From Paraspadella gotoi (lineage: Eukaryota; Chaetognatha), in NCBI GenBank assembly GCA_051294375.1, contig CM119264.1, positions 20,998,645 through 21,062,644 of the forward strand: DNA of 64,000 nt, given 5' to 3'. Below, in pieces: positions 1 through 9,606 of this stretch. The notes beneath the pieces were generated by a model, which did not search any database, was not told the origin of the DNA, and worked only from the letters and a program-made list of their open reading frames with translations. The position numbers and the translations under genes were made by a program. Position 1 is the first letter of the stretch; the number at the start of each line of letters is the position of its first letter.

Positions 1-298
1 GAGAGGGAAAGAAAAAAGAATTAAATTTTTAAAAAAGATTGGAAAAAAGGCCGTCTACTAGCGATAAAAAGGAAGGAAAGAAAAAAAAAAGAAACCGGCC
101 ATAAAGTGAAATGAGAAAGGAGTGAAAGGAAAGGAGGAAGAAAGAAGAGCGATGACGCGGAGGAAAGAAAAAACAAAGAAATAAATCAAAGAGAAACCCT
201 GCGCAAACTGTAATTGAGTTCGAGAAAGTTCGGAGGGAGTAAATGAAAAAAGAGGCCAAAAAACAAGCGATGATTAAAAGAATAAATGTATTTATAAT
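1..298. other. Purine-rich DNA, no gene seen
   Basis: The stretch is rich in A and G on the + strand. Open frames here are short and compositionally biased. I see no domain, RNA or repeat that I can name. Confidence 0.5.
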
Positions 299-583
299 NN
301 NNNNNNNNNNNNNNNNNNNNNNNNNNNNNNNNNNNNNNNNNNNNNNNNNNNNNNNNNNNNNNNNNNNNNNNNNNNNNNNNNNNNNNNNNNNNNNNNNNNN
401 NNNNNNNNNNNNNNNNNNNNNNNNNNNNNNNNNNNNNNNNNNNNNNNNNNNNNNNNNNNNNNNNNNNNNNNNNNNNNNNNNNNNNNNNNNNNNNNNNNNN
501 NNNNNNNNNNNNNNNNNNNNNNNNNNNNNNNNNNNNNNNNNNNNNNNNNNNNNNNNNNNNNNNNNNNNNNNNNNNNNNNNNNN
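299..583. other. Assembly gap (285 N)
   Basis: Run of N. Open frames crossing it are artefacts of translating unknown bases. Confidence 0.99.
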
Positions 584-887
584 GACAACGACGACGACGG
601 ACCAAGTCTAATGGCAAAATTAATGAAAGTAAAAGAATCATCGTCACAGATTCGTCATCAGAATTCGATTAGTTTGAACGGAGAAGAAGAAGAAGATGCA
701 AAGATGGCGATCGGCGATTTCCGTTAGCGTCATCGGCGACGTTGGATTGTCGAATCCTCATCTTCATCGTCATCGTCATCAGCATTCTAAATTGCAGTGC
801 TATTCTTTTTCTGCTTTTCTAATTTACTTTTTGATGTTTTTATACGTATTTTCGTTCAAATCACCTAATTAAATGTACATTGTATAT
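584..887. other. Unassigned, short trinucleotide-rich patches
   Basis: Contains interrupted GAA/AAG and CATCGT patches (about 590-600 and 750-785) followed by AT-rich DNA. No gene is visible. Confidence 0.4.
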
Positions 888-1486
888 TAAGACGTAGTAA
901 AATTTCTAAATTTAACTTTAATTAAAATTCTAAAAGTGAAGAACGAACAACATTATACTAATGAACATTTATATAATAAAAAAAATTTATATTAAATTTT
1001 ATAATTTACGCAGTAGGCCATATTTATACTAGTACTAACCAATAAATGTTAAAATTTTAAAACAGTTTTTTCTAAGATTTTTTTGCAGATTTGGATTCGT
1101 CATAAAAAGTTGATAAAAAGAAATATAACTCTTTTTGAAAAAATCCTTCATTAAGTGGGTCAAAAATTAGAAAAAAGCTATATTTTAAGCTGAAAATTAA
1201 CTTTTTATATATTAAATATATTTTTAATTTTTAACCCACTTAATGAAAGAATTTTTAAAAATGAATTATATTTTCTTTTATCACGAGGAATTCAAATCTG
1301 CAATCAAATTAAAAAAAGCCTATTTTGAAATTTTTCGATTTTAAGGATAGTACTATATATAAATATAGCCTACTGCAAAAATTAAAAAGCATAAAAATAA
1401 TTTTTTTTACAAATTAATGTTCACTGAAGGTATGTTGTTCTTAATTGACTTTTAGAATTTTCGTATGTAACTTTCATTACGCCTTA
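888..1486 (-). mobile_element. Fold-back MITE, copy 1 (TAAGRCGTA termini)
   Basis: The element begins TAAGACGTAGTAAAA and ends TTTCATTACGCCTTA, so its termini are imperfect inverted repeats bounded by TA. The inverted symmetry continues inward: AAATTCTAAAAGT and AGAACRAACAACAT near 925-950 recur in reverse complement near 1430-1460. A CATTAAGTGGGT block near 1150 is mirrored near 1235. The whole ~600 bp can therefore fold back on itself. The copy at 6080-6658 has the same structure and ends. TA-bounded termini with no coding capacity suggest a non-autonomous DNA transposon mobilised by a TA-targeting transposase such as Tc1/mariner. That assignment is inference, and no transposase lies in the window. 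Confidence 0.7.
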
Positions 1487-1530
1487 TTGTACATCATAAC
1501 AGCATAAAAAACTCATCAAACTAACCCTGA

Positions 1531-2268
1531 TAAAAACAAGTTTGAGCAAACAATATCGGATTGCCCCACGCTCATTATCGGTAATTAATTATTTAATAAT
1601 AATTAATAATTAATTAATTAATTTATTAATTAATAATTAATTAATTCAAGTTAATTAGTTATTTATTAATTAATAATTAATTTATTCAAGTTAACTATTT
1701 AATTAATTAGGCAATTAATTAATTAATTTGATCCAAATGTTTATCTTGATTGATTAATTGACTGATTAATCAATTATTGATTAATTAATTAACTGATTAA
1801 TTATTTGATTAATACATTTTGTATTTACATTTAAAATTAAAGAAAAAGAAGCATAATCAATTAGTAACTGGCACTGTTCTTTGTTTTTTCCATTTAAACT
1901 CATTTCCACTCAAACGATTCCATCGAAACTTAATTTCCAGTTTAATCACACACTTTTCAACCAAAATACAAAATTTCATATCAATCGCCCCATCCACTCA
2001 TGAGTAATTGGTGTTCAAATAATGAATTATATTTTTTTTGGTTTTTTCTATTTAAACTCGGACGGGCGGACGGACGGAAGGACGGACGGAGGGACGGACA
2101 GACAGACAGACAGACGGACGGACATTTTTTTCCCTTTTTTTTGCATAATTTATCATAATTCGATATTTTGACATGATATAAGTGAATGCCCGACAAGATT
2201 GAGGGGGCGGACCGACGGACCGACAAAGTGAATTATAGAGTCGGGATCTGCTGAAAGCAGATCCGACT
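1531..2268 (-). repeat. HR3 dispersed repeat, copy 1, ends in a hairpin
   Basis: Shares long stretches with 11146-11276, 17930-18447 and 21815-22479. From left to right on + it holds a TTAATTAA-rich block (about 1580-1810), a conserved block with AAACTCATTTCCACTC, a GGAC tetranucleotide array, and a terminal hairpin at 2239-2268. The hairpin arms are GTCGGGATCTGCT and AGCAGATCCGAC with a short loop. It codes for nothing recognisable. Its class is unknown: a terminal hairpin recalls Helitrons, but the usual CTRR tail about 10 nt after the hairpin is not evident. Confidence 0.65.
2057..2125. repeat. (CGGA)n/(CAGA)n tetranucleotide array inside HR3
   Basis: Imperfect GGAC/GACA tetramers. The corresponding position in the copy at 21815-22479 carries a longer CCGT array, so the microsatellite is part of the repeat family. 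Confidence 0.8.
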
Positions 2269-2747
2269 AAAAATCATGTTTTAAGGACATAATAATCTTC
2301 CTTCTCTCACATTGCTTGATTAATATCTCGCTTGATTCGTGCTTGATGTGATTAACTCATCGCTAATGAATGCTTGTACTCTCGTTTGAGACTTTTGATG
2401 ACCATTAGAACATTAAATCATATTATTCAAATTTGGAAATAAAAAAAAAGAAAATATTTCATTTTTTCATAAATTATTACGTCTGGCAAAAGATGACGAG
2501 GGGCGTAAGGAGATAACAAATGGCAGCCGGAGAGAATTAATTTTTTTCGAATTTCCGATATCGGAAACGACGTCGATAACGAAGACGAGGAAGAGAAGGA
2601 TGAGGAGGAGGAGGAAGAGGAGGATTGAGAAAAATGTTGATGTCGGATGAGGACCCTCGAAGCGCGACTTATTGGGTTTCTGGTTTTTCGACGCCACGAA
2701 TCTTAAATCTATTATGGTGTATAATCCTTTCTTTCGTTGTGTGTTTG
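2269..2747. other. No gene seen
   Basis: AT-rich DNA with a GAGGAG-rich purine patch at about 2580-2630. Open frames are short and low-complexity. Confidence 0.4.
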
Positions 2748-2799
2748 TTTTCGAAAAAGTTTTGTTTGATTTCGACAACGATTTGTTTTTTTTTTAAAA

Positions 2800-2850
2800 A
2801 CGTACATGTTTCGGCTTTTCATACAAGCCTTCATCAGCGCCAAAAGTGAA
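2800..2850 (-). ncRNA. Hammerhead ribozyme-like motif (PLE-1 left arm), core intact
   Basis: On the minus strand the order is stem I strand (GGCG), CTGATGA core (2831-2837), an extra A, stem II GGCTT-loop-AAGCC, then GAAAC (2808-2812), AT, and GTA. A15.1-U16.1 and C15.2-G16.2 would form the minimal two-pair stem III with a two-base loop, and cleavage would follow GUA. This layout fits the minimal type I hammerheads known from Penelope-like elements. Stem II is a perfect 5-bp helix. Activity cannot be judged from sequence alone; such short stem III forms are expected to work best as dimers. Confidence 0.75.
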
Positions 2851-2865
2851 TGTGAAATTTACAGA

Positions 2866-2867
2866 GA

Positions 2868-2948
<81 letters not shown>
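2866..2948. repeat. (GA)n microsatellite in PLE-1 left arm
   Basis: Nearly pure GA with a few AAAG interruptions at the left. It mirrors the CT tract at 3659-3768 in the opposite arm. Confidence 0.95.
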
Positions 2949-2950
<2 letters not shown>

Positions 2951-3658
2951 AAGGGGAAATTTACATTATGCAATGTACAACAATGATAAAGATTTTAAAC
3001 TGATGAATAATAGTGAATATTTTAACAATTAATCTACTAATAATTAAGTGAAGTTGAAAGAGAAATATTTGAAATTTGAAAAGATAGATTTTGTTGAGGG
3101 ATAGATAAGTGAGAGATAAAGTGAAAGTTTAAGAATTAAGATAGAGCTCAAAATGAGAAGAGGGCAGTTGGCAGGCGTATCAGGCCAGAGAGACATTCGA
3201 GTAGCGCTAGTACTTTTTCCGCAAGGTAGCCTCCCTGATGCAGTACTAACAAGCTCGATTCAACTGTCTTCTCAACCTATGACACGCCAATGACCCGACC
3301 TCATCGATCGTGCCTCTCATTTGCTCAGGCCAAGGGGGGCCAGCTCATTTTGAGCTCTATCTTAATTATTGAACTTTCACTTTATCTCTCACTTATTTAT
3401 CCCTCAACAAAATCTATCTTTTCAAATTTTAAATATTTCTCTTTCAACTTCACTTATTTATTAGTAGATTAATTGTTAAAATATTCACTATTATTCATCG
3501 GTTTAAAATCTTTATCATTGTTGTACATTGCATAATGTAAATTTCCCCTTTCCCTCTTTCTCTCTCTCTTCACAACTTATTCTGTCTGTCCTTAACTTTC
3601 ACCTGTCCTCACCAATTGACCACTGCCTTTCTCAAACTCTGTGTTGGAAACTTTGCCC

Positions 3659-3662
3659 TCTC

Positions 3663-3747
<85 letters not shown>

Positions 3748-3768
3748 GTTTATCTCTCTCTTCCTTTA
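3659..3768. repeat. (CT)n microsatellite in PLE-1 right arm
   Basis: CT repeats with minor interruptions, mirroring the GA tract of the left arm. Confidence 0.95.
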
Positions 3769-3789
3769 CCCAAAAAAATCAGTAAATTT

Positions 3790-3832
3790 CACATTCACTT
3801 TTGGCTTGTATGAAAACCGAAACATGTTACGT
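3790..3832 (+). ncRNA. Broken hammerhead motif (PLE-1 right arm), core deleted
   Basis: Aligns with the left-arm motif in reverse orientation: CATTCACTTTTGGC, then TTGTATGAAAA, CCGAAACATGT. Compared with the left arm about 12 nt are missing exactly where the CTGATGA core and 5' side of stem II should be. It should be inactive. Confidence 0.7.
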
Positions 3833-3882
3833 TGTTTTAAATAAAAACAAATCGTTGTCGAAATCAAATAACTTTTTCGTAA

Positions 3883-4729
3883 ATCCGAATAAATAATAAA
3901 CTGCGGTAATTTTTGTATGTTCGCATATTGTGCATATTTCGAGTCGTGAAATTACATTAGATAACTTTTGTTAATTTGTGGGACAGCCTTTCATCATCGG
4001 CTTTCATTGAATAGTCTCCGTTATCTGGACATGATTGAATGCTAAAGGCTCCTAAAAAAAACAAATGAAACTCGATGAAAAAAAATAAACAAAGTCAATA
4101 TATTTTTTAAAGAGAGCGACAAGGGAATATTAAAGACTGGAAATAATTAAAGGTTACAACATTTCGATCGGCTCTTTCGAGGTTTCACCATTTTTTTCTT
4201 TCTCTTATCCTGAGGGGGAGAAGGAGGTTTATTAGGATTTATTCTGATTTATTTGGATTTAACGCGAAAAGCTAAGAGGATTATTAACTGTCTCCGAACT
4301 GGGGAAATCTTGTATTCGAGTCCTCACACGAGAAAGACCAAAACAAAAAAACAAAACGAGACTCGAGGCGAAACAAACAAAACTCTAACGACGAGAAAAT
4401 GGAGCCATGAAGATGGGGACAGGACGTAAAATAAACTAAGTTCGATCTTAGAATATACAAACGAGTAAAACGGTAAAGAAAACGAGAGCCATTTTAATTC
4501 GAAAAGTCAAATAAGAAAACAAATAATGTAGCCTTTTTTCTAGCGAAGCCTATTCGTCTTCATCTTCGTCCGCTCATCTCCTTCGCAAAAGCGGATTCAC
4601 CCAAGGGGCTTCCCTTTGAAGCTACCTTGATTAACTCCAGAGCTTCTCTAATTGAGACCGACTTTGCTCAGACTCATTCATCTGGAAAAAGGAAGACTCC
4701 AGAATAAACGCGGAGCGGAGTGTGTCACT
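3883..4729. other. No gene seen
   Basis: Mixed AT-rich DNA. All six frames are broken and I see no recognisable repeat. Confidence 0.4.
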
Positions 4730-4847
<118 letters not shown>

Positions 4848-5289
4848 AAAAGTGAGAAATGAATTGGAAGCCAAAGAACACAAGACCCTTGCCTCATTCG
4901 TTCCTCATCCAGGCCTCCCTCGCTCTCCTTCGTTTCCCTCTTTAACGACTATCAAGCAGAGCGATTGCGGGCGGGTGGCGTCGGCGAGGCGTTGGGACAG
5001 TCGTGGCGGTGGGTTGGGCGGCCTAAAGGAGTAAGAAGGAGTTGGAGCAGAATTGCAGTAGGGCAGCAGGGCGGTGGGGTGATAATGCAGTCGGTCTGGT
5101 GGCGTCAGGGATGGAAGAAGGTAGTAGCGGAAGTTTAAAAGCGAGTGAAAGAGGAAAGGTTGGGCCACGTCACGCGTCTTTTTAGACTTTTGCTGGTGAG
5201 GTTAAGAGGCCCCGAATTTTCTTGCAAATAAAGATCAATTTTGATCACATGGGGTCGTACTGGTGGATGGAGGAAAGAAGGAAGGGCGT

Positions 5290-5430
5290 GTAAGGCCAAG
5301 GCAAAATATTTGAAGGCCGTGGAAGGGTAAGAGTTGAAGGCCTAGAAGGCGTAAGAATTTAAGGCCATGGAGAAGTAAGAGTTGAAGGTCAAGGAAAGGA
5401 GATAGTTGAAGGCCAAGGATGGGTCCCGGA
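5290..5430. repeat. Degenerate ~28-bp tandem repeat (AAGGCC motif)
   Basis: GTAAGAGTTGAAGGCC-like units recur about five times with variable spacers. Confidence 0.55.
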
Positions 5431-5854
5431 GAAGGTCGAAGGGGCTCAGGCGGAACTGAATCAAGGTCGTTCGATAATCGTCGAGCGACGCTGAAAAACG
5501 GCGAAGATGGGAGGCGGAAAAATTATTATAACTTCAAAAAACGTTGGATCTTGGGCGATAAAAATGTTTTTAAATCCTCCACGGGAGCGATGTGAAACCA
5601 AAGCATTTTTTCATCTAACGTCCGATGTTTTTTTCTTTCCTTAACCAGAAATCCTGTCGTCGTCGTCTTCCGTCTCGAAAATGTCGTCGTCGCAATCGTT
5701 GACGTCGTTTTCGCCCTTTTTTCGTCGTCAGAATCGTCATCGACGTCATGACGGGTCAAAGGTCGCGTCGTCCCCCTTCTCTCTCTTCCTCTGCGCCTTT
5801 CCTTCCAATCAGCTCTTTCCAAAGTGCTTGCTGTCTTCCTTTTTTTCGCTTTTC

Positions 5855-5930
5855 GTTTTCTTTCTTTCTTTCTTTCTTCCTCTACGTCTATATGGCTTGC
5901 TTTTTTCTTTCTTTCTTTCTTTTTATATCT
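5855..5930. repeat. (TTTC)n microsatellite, two blocks
   Basis: Blocks of CTTT/TTTC units separated by a short spacer with TACGTCTATATGG. Confidence 0.8.
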
Positions 5931-6079
5931 TTCTTTTTAATTTCAGTTCCACATCTTTTTAGCTATTATCATGTACGACAAGATATCTCTCCGAGAAAAT
6001 TAAATATTCAGAGATCCTGGTTCACATTGATTTCTTCAGGCGCTTCCAGACTAAGCTACAAATTCAAGATACTGATTAG

Positions 6080-6658
6080 TAAGGCGTAGTGAAAGTTACA
6101 TACGAAAATTCTAAAAGTCAATTATGAACAACATACCATCAATGAACATTAATTTGTAAAAAAAATTAATTTTATGTTTTTTAATTTTCGCAGAAGGCTA
6201 TATTTATATATAGTACTATCCTTATAAAATCAAAAAAATTCAAAATAGGCTTTTCTTAATTTTAATTGCAGATTTGAATTCCTCGTCAAAAGTTGATAAA
6301 AGAAAATATAAATCATTTTTAAAAATGTGGGTTAAAAATTAAAAAACTATATTTAATATATAAAAAGTTAATTTTCAGCTTAAAATATAGTTTTTTCTAA
6401 TTTTTGACCCACTTAATGAAGGAATTTTTCAAAAAGAGTTATATTTCTTTATATCAACTTTTTATGACGAATCCAAATCTGCAAAAAAATCTTAGAAAAA
6501 CTGTTTTGAAATTTTAACATTTATTGGTTCAGTACTAGTAAATTGTAAAATTTATTATAAATATTTTTATTACATAAATGTTCATTAGTATAATGTTGTT
6601 TGTTCCTCACTTTTATAATTTTAATTAAAGTTAAATTTAGAAATTTTACTACGCCTTA
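6080..6658 (+). mobile_element. Fold-back MITE, copy 2 (TAAGGCGTA termini)
   Basis: Begins TAAGGCGTAGTGAAAG and ends TTTTACTACGCCTTA. Most of its length is the reverse complement of the element at 888-1486, for example TACATACGAAAATTCT near the left end and the CATTAAGTGGGT-type block in the middle. TA flanks both ends. No coding capacity. Confidence 0.7.
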
Positions 6659-6813
6659 CTTATTAGTGATTATGCTGAAGCAAAACCTCTCGCTCATGGA
6701 AAGAAAGCCTGAATTACAGGCAGGCGCATCTCCACTCTGGCGCTCCCATTGCTCCGAACCCTACTGCTATCAACCCGAGAATTTCTAGCAATCCGCCGGG
6801 GCAAATCCTGTCT
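6659..6813. other. No gene seen
   Basis: Short unassigned stretch between the MITE and a microsatellite cluster. Confidence 0.4.
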
Positions 6814-6956
6814 GCGTCGTCGTTGTCGTTGTCGTCGTCTGCGTCGTCGTCGTCGTCGTCATTCGTCGTCCAGTCTGATGTAAATCAAGGTTGGCCGCCA
6901 CATACTAATTACCCGGCGACCCAACATTCGAAAGAAAGAGAGAGAAGAGAGAGAGA

Positions 6957-7020
<64 letters not shown>
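6814..7020. repeat. (CGT)n followed by (GA)n microsatellites
   Basis: Interrupted TCG/TTG triplets at 6814-6870, then AGAGAGA with AAG interruptions from about 6930, pure GA at the right end. Confidence 0.9.
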
Positions 7021-7021
<1 letters not shown>

Positions 7022-7391
7022 GCTTCTTCGAGAATGAGAAAAAAGGGAGAAACTGAAAAAATGCCAGCGAAATTAAAAGCGCTCAAAAAAGGAAAGGAAG
7101 AAAATGTCTGCACTTAATTTGATGAAAAAAGCAAAATGGTTTTGACAATTTTGGGCAAGAAAATAGAAGGGCAAATTTCAAACCCGTTTTACTTCTCAAG
7201 TATATTTTGGCAGATTTATTGATTCAAGATAACAAATATATTAAATTAATTTAGAATAATAATATTGTTGGTTTTCTTTTCTTTTAGTTGGTAATATAAT
7301 GTAGAAGACGAAAATAATAATAATAAAAGTGAGGAGAAGGTGAAGAATTGTGACGATGTAAGAGAAGTAGAAAAGAATTGAGACTAGCTCA
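7021..7391. other. No gene seen
   Basis: AT-rich, with a short AAT patch at 7314-7326. Nothing recognised. Confidence 0.4.
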
Positions 7392-7429
7392 ATAATTAGA
7401 GGAAACAAAGAGTTTTAATTTGCGCAACG

Positions 7430-7490
7430 AACAGACATGTTTCGAAAGTAATTTCGTTCTTCATCAGTGTTAAGGTTTTGAGTTACAAAA
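7430..7490 (-). ncRNA. Hammerhead ribozyme-like motif (PLE-2 left arm), one stem II mismatch
   Basis: On the minus strand: AACA stem I strand, CTGATGA (7461-7467), extra A, GAACG, loop AAATTA, CTTTC, GAAAC, AT, GTC, then TGTT. The core is intact. Stem II has one C-U mismatch compared with the right arm, where the same position is C-G. Confidence 0.7.
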
Positions 7491-7688
7491 TCCACAAAAT
7501 CCACATCTAGCCCTCTGGCGGACTTCTATATGGAAGACTATTAGGTGGAAGCTTTGGCTTCTTTTCAGCAAACATATGGAGAGGACTCGGTTCTCTTTTG
7601 GTTTAGGCCGTAAGGAGGGATCTCCCTGATCAGCTCCTGCAGCACCTCAGCGCCATCGAGAGAACTATTAAGTGGAGGTGTGAAAAAA

Positions 7689-8645
7689 AAAGAGGGAAAA
7701 ATTCCCATGCTTGATGTTCTTATCACACGTAATAACAACGGAAGCTTGGAGTTTTCGGTATATAGGAAGCCGACGCATCCAGATCAATATAGCGTTCAAA
7801 TCACAGGCTCCATTGTCGCATAAACTCTCGACGATATCCTCCCTAACCATAAGGGCCGAACTCATACCCTCCACGCCCACGATCAAAGCCGCCGAACTTA
7901 AGCATATGAAAAGAGCCTTGGCGATCAATGGTTACCCTCTTTGGGCATTTGAGAAGGCCAGATACAGATGTCACCCGGTTGAGGACAGTGGCCAATAGGG
8001 GGCAGGTCAAGTAGTCAATCATGTAACTCTGGCCTCACTCCCCCTTGAGGCAGAGCCGTCTGCTGTGGAAGACCCACAGCCGCCCACCACAGTGGCACCG
8101 GAAACTAAGCAGAGGCGGCAGAGAACCATTGGCCACGTCACTCTCCCTTACCACCAGTGAGTCACTGAGCCACTGGTGCGGGTGATCACCAAGCAGGGGA
8201 TTTCCACCTCAGTGACGGCTCGTGGTTCGTTACGCGAATTACTGGGGAAACCGAAAGACATAATCCCCAAACCCAGTTCGTCAGGCGCTGTCTATATGGC
8301 ATCCTGTGCTGGGTCAGGCAACTACCCCTGCACAGCAGCATATGTGGGTGAGACAAGGAAATCTCAGACAGATCGATTCAAAGAGCACAAACGTCCCTCG
8401 AAAGACAAATATGGTCACTTCCTGTCGACCATAGCGGAACATGCACATGAAACAGGCCACTGTTTAGAGAAACTAACTGTCTCATGCTGGTAAGAGACGA
8501 CAACTGGTACACAAGAGGTATTAGAGAGGCCATTTACATCAAAGCCCTCGAGCCCTCTTTGAACCGTGATGGAGGGCGATTCCAGCTGCCCTCCAGCTAC
8601 GACTCGCTCCTCAATGACGTGGTGGTTCGCCCTGAACCACCAAAG
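7689..8645 (+). pseudogene. Penelope-like polyprotein remnant: RT C-terminus plus GIY-YIG endonuclease
   Basis: Frame 1 (from about 7689) reads KIPMLDVLI and SVYRKPTH, the conserved strand of Penelope-type RTs. Near 7790 the homology moves to another frame, which continues FKSQAPLSHK and ELKHMKRALAINGYP, the conserved RT end before the linker. After a stop around 7996 and an in-frame TGA near 8158, a further frame reads LRELLGKPKD, AYVGETRKS, RFKEHK and AEHAHETGH, which is the GIY-YIG fold with its Arg/His-rich catalytic region. A last frameshift near 8480 leads to NWYTRGIREAIYIK and PSLNRDGGRF, the usual C-terminal motif with the conserved Glu. Known family role: RT copies the RNA and the endonuclease nicks target DNA. 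At least three breaks make it non-functional, unless some are sequencing indels. Confidence 0.9.
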
Positions 8646-9310
8646 ACCCACAACAACTCCCCTGTCCCCACGTCAGTGGCCAAGCAGTGCCGCATCTTCT
8701 ACTGTAGCAACCTGGGATGACTCTTCTCATCCCGGGATCCCACCCAAAATACGGCTACTGCTGGAAGATGATGGGGTCCCAGAACCAGCAGCAAAGCAGG
8801 CAAGAAGGGAACCCGCCTCCTCAGCAGGGGAGAAGAGGGCAAGCTGCAGGGATGACAGGTATCGTTGACATAAGAATCGCATTGGGTCTTATCCCAGAGA
8901 TAAACCAGTCCCAATGACCATGCCAATGACCAGCCCTAACCTGCCACTCACCCTCAACAGACGGCCCATAAAGGTGGAGGAGACCAGCTCATTTTGAGCT
9001 ACTTTCTTTAACTTTCTTTTTTCTACAATATTTCAAATTTCTCTTTCAATTCAAATAAGTTGAAATAACGATAATTTATTAAATCTGTTGTTATCATTTT
9101 GACTTTTACTTTTTACTTTTTCAATTTAGTTTACAAATACATTTACTATTAGTTATTCATTATTTCAAAGTAAAGCCTCACTTATCAACTCTATATTATT
9201 TCCTCTGACCTTTCATTTCCTTTCCCTCCTGTATCCCTCAATCTGATCCAAAACTTCAGCTGTCCTCACCCTCTCATTCCTCCTTTCCCTCAATTCTTTG
9301 TTGGAAACTT

Positions 9311-9382
9311 TCCCTCTCTCTCTCTCCTTCACTCTCTGTGTCTCTCTCTCTCTCTCACTCTCTCTCTCTCTCTCTCTCTCTC
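9311..9382. repeat. (CT)n microsatellite in PLE-2 right arm
   Basis: CT repeats with CACT and GTGT interruptions, in the same position relative to the hammerhead motif as in PLE-1 and PLE-3. Confidence 0.9.
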
Positions 9383-9407
9383 AACTTTAACTCACCATTA
9401 TTTTGTA

Positions 9408-9470
9408 ACTCAAAATCTTAACACTGATGAAGAACGAAATTACGTTCGAAACATGTCTGTTTTAATTTAA
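9408..9470 (+). ncRNA. Hammerhead ribozyme-like motif (PLE-2 right arm), best preserved
   Basis: AACA stem I strand is followed by CTGATGA (9424-9430), an extra A, GAACG, loop AAATTA, CGTTC, GAAAC (9448-9452), AT, GTC (cleavage expected after 9457) and TGTT. Stem II is a perfect 5-bp helix. Stem I pairs AACA with TGTT and can extend beyond an internal loop. Stem III is the minimal A-U/C-G pair with a two-base loop. An extra A before stem II is found in every motif of this window; I recall a similar extra base in a viroid hammerhead, so it need not abolish folding. Confidence 0.8.
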
Positions 9471-9511
9471 ACAAATTCGTTGAGCAAATCAAAACTCTTT
9501 GTTTTCTCTAA

Positions 9512-9604
<93 letters not shown>
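9512..9604. repeat. (AAT)n microsatellite, ~30 units
   Basis: Pure AAT adjoining the right end of PLE-2. The poly-Asn and poly-Leu frames across it are not genes. Confidence 0.97.

Positions 9605-9606
<2 letters not shown>

Larger units (their letters stand above)
2748..3882. mobile_element. PLE-1: short Penelope-like element with inverted flanks, no ORF
   Basis: Long inverted arms (about 2748-3150 and 3345-3882) surround about 190 bp of unique DNA. Pairs that show the inversion include TTTCGACAACGATTTG (2771) against CAAATCGTTGTCGAAA (3848), and the blocks around 2955-3000 and 3485-3545. Each arm carries a GA/CT tract at the mirrored position and a hammerhead-like motif near its outer end. 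The 15-nt palindrome AGCTCATTTTGAGCT (3344-3358) and the nearby phrase GCCAATGACC also occur in PLE-2 just after its endonuclease region, which ties the two together. No RT or endonuclease remains, so this is a truncated copy, or a short derivative, of the same family. Confidence 0.7.
7392..9511 (+). mobile_element. PLE-2: Penelope-like retroelement, 5'-truncated, inverted flanks
   Basis: The body encodes, in broken frames, the C-terminal end of a Penelope-type reverse transcriptase and a GIY-YIG endonuclease (7689-8645). It is flanked by inverted arms (about 7392-7497 and 9395-9511): AACAAAGAG..TTT and a hammerhead motif on the left reappear reversed on the right. Downstream of the endonuclease come the palindrome AGCTCATTTTGAGCT (8988-9002) and a CT tract, as in PLE-1. 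The palm and fingers of the RT and the 5' half are absent. Penelope-like copies often carry inverted, partly duplicated flanks; this one fits that pattern. Confidence 0.85.

Noticed and set aside
1531-2268. HR3 as a Helitron
   Set aside because: It has a terminal hairpin, but no clear TC start and no CTRR a few bases after the hairpin. Insertion between A and T could not be shown.
2748-3882. Interpretation of PLE-1 as a retrozyme
   Set aside because: Retrozymes carry hammerheads in direct repeats bounding a non-coding body. Here the arms are inverted and share junction sequences with a coding Penelope-like element.
7668-7928. Minus-strand frame opposite the Penelope RT remnant
   Set aside because: Shadow of the + strand coding remnant, which has clear family motifs.
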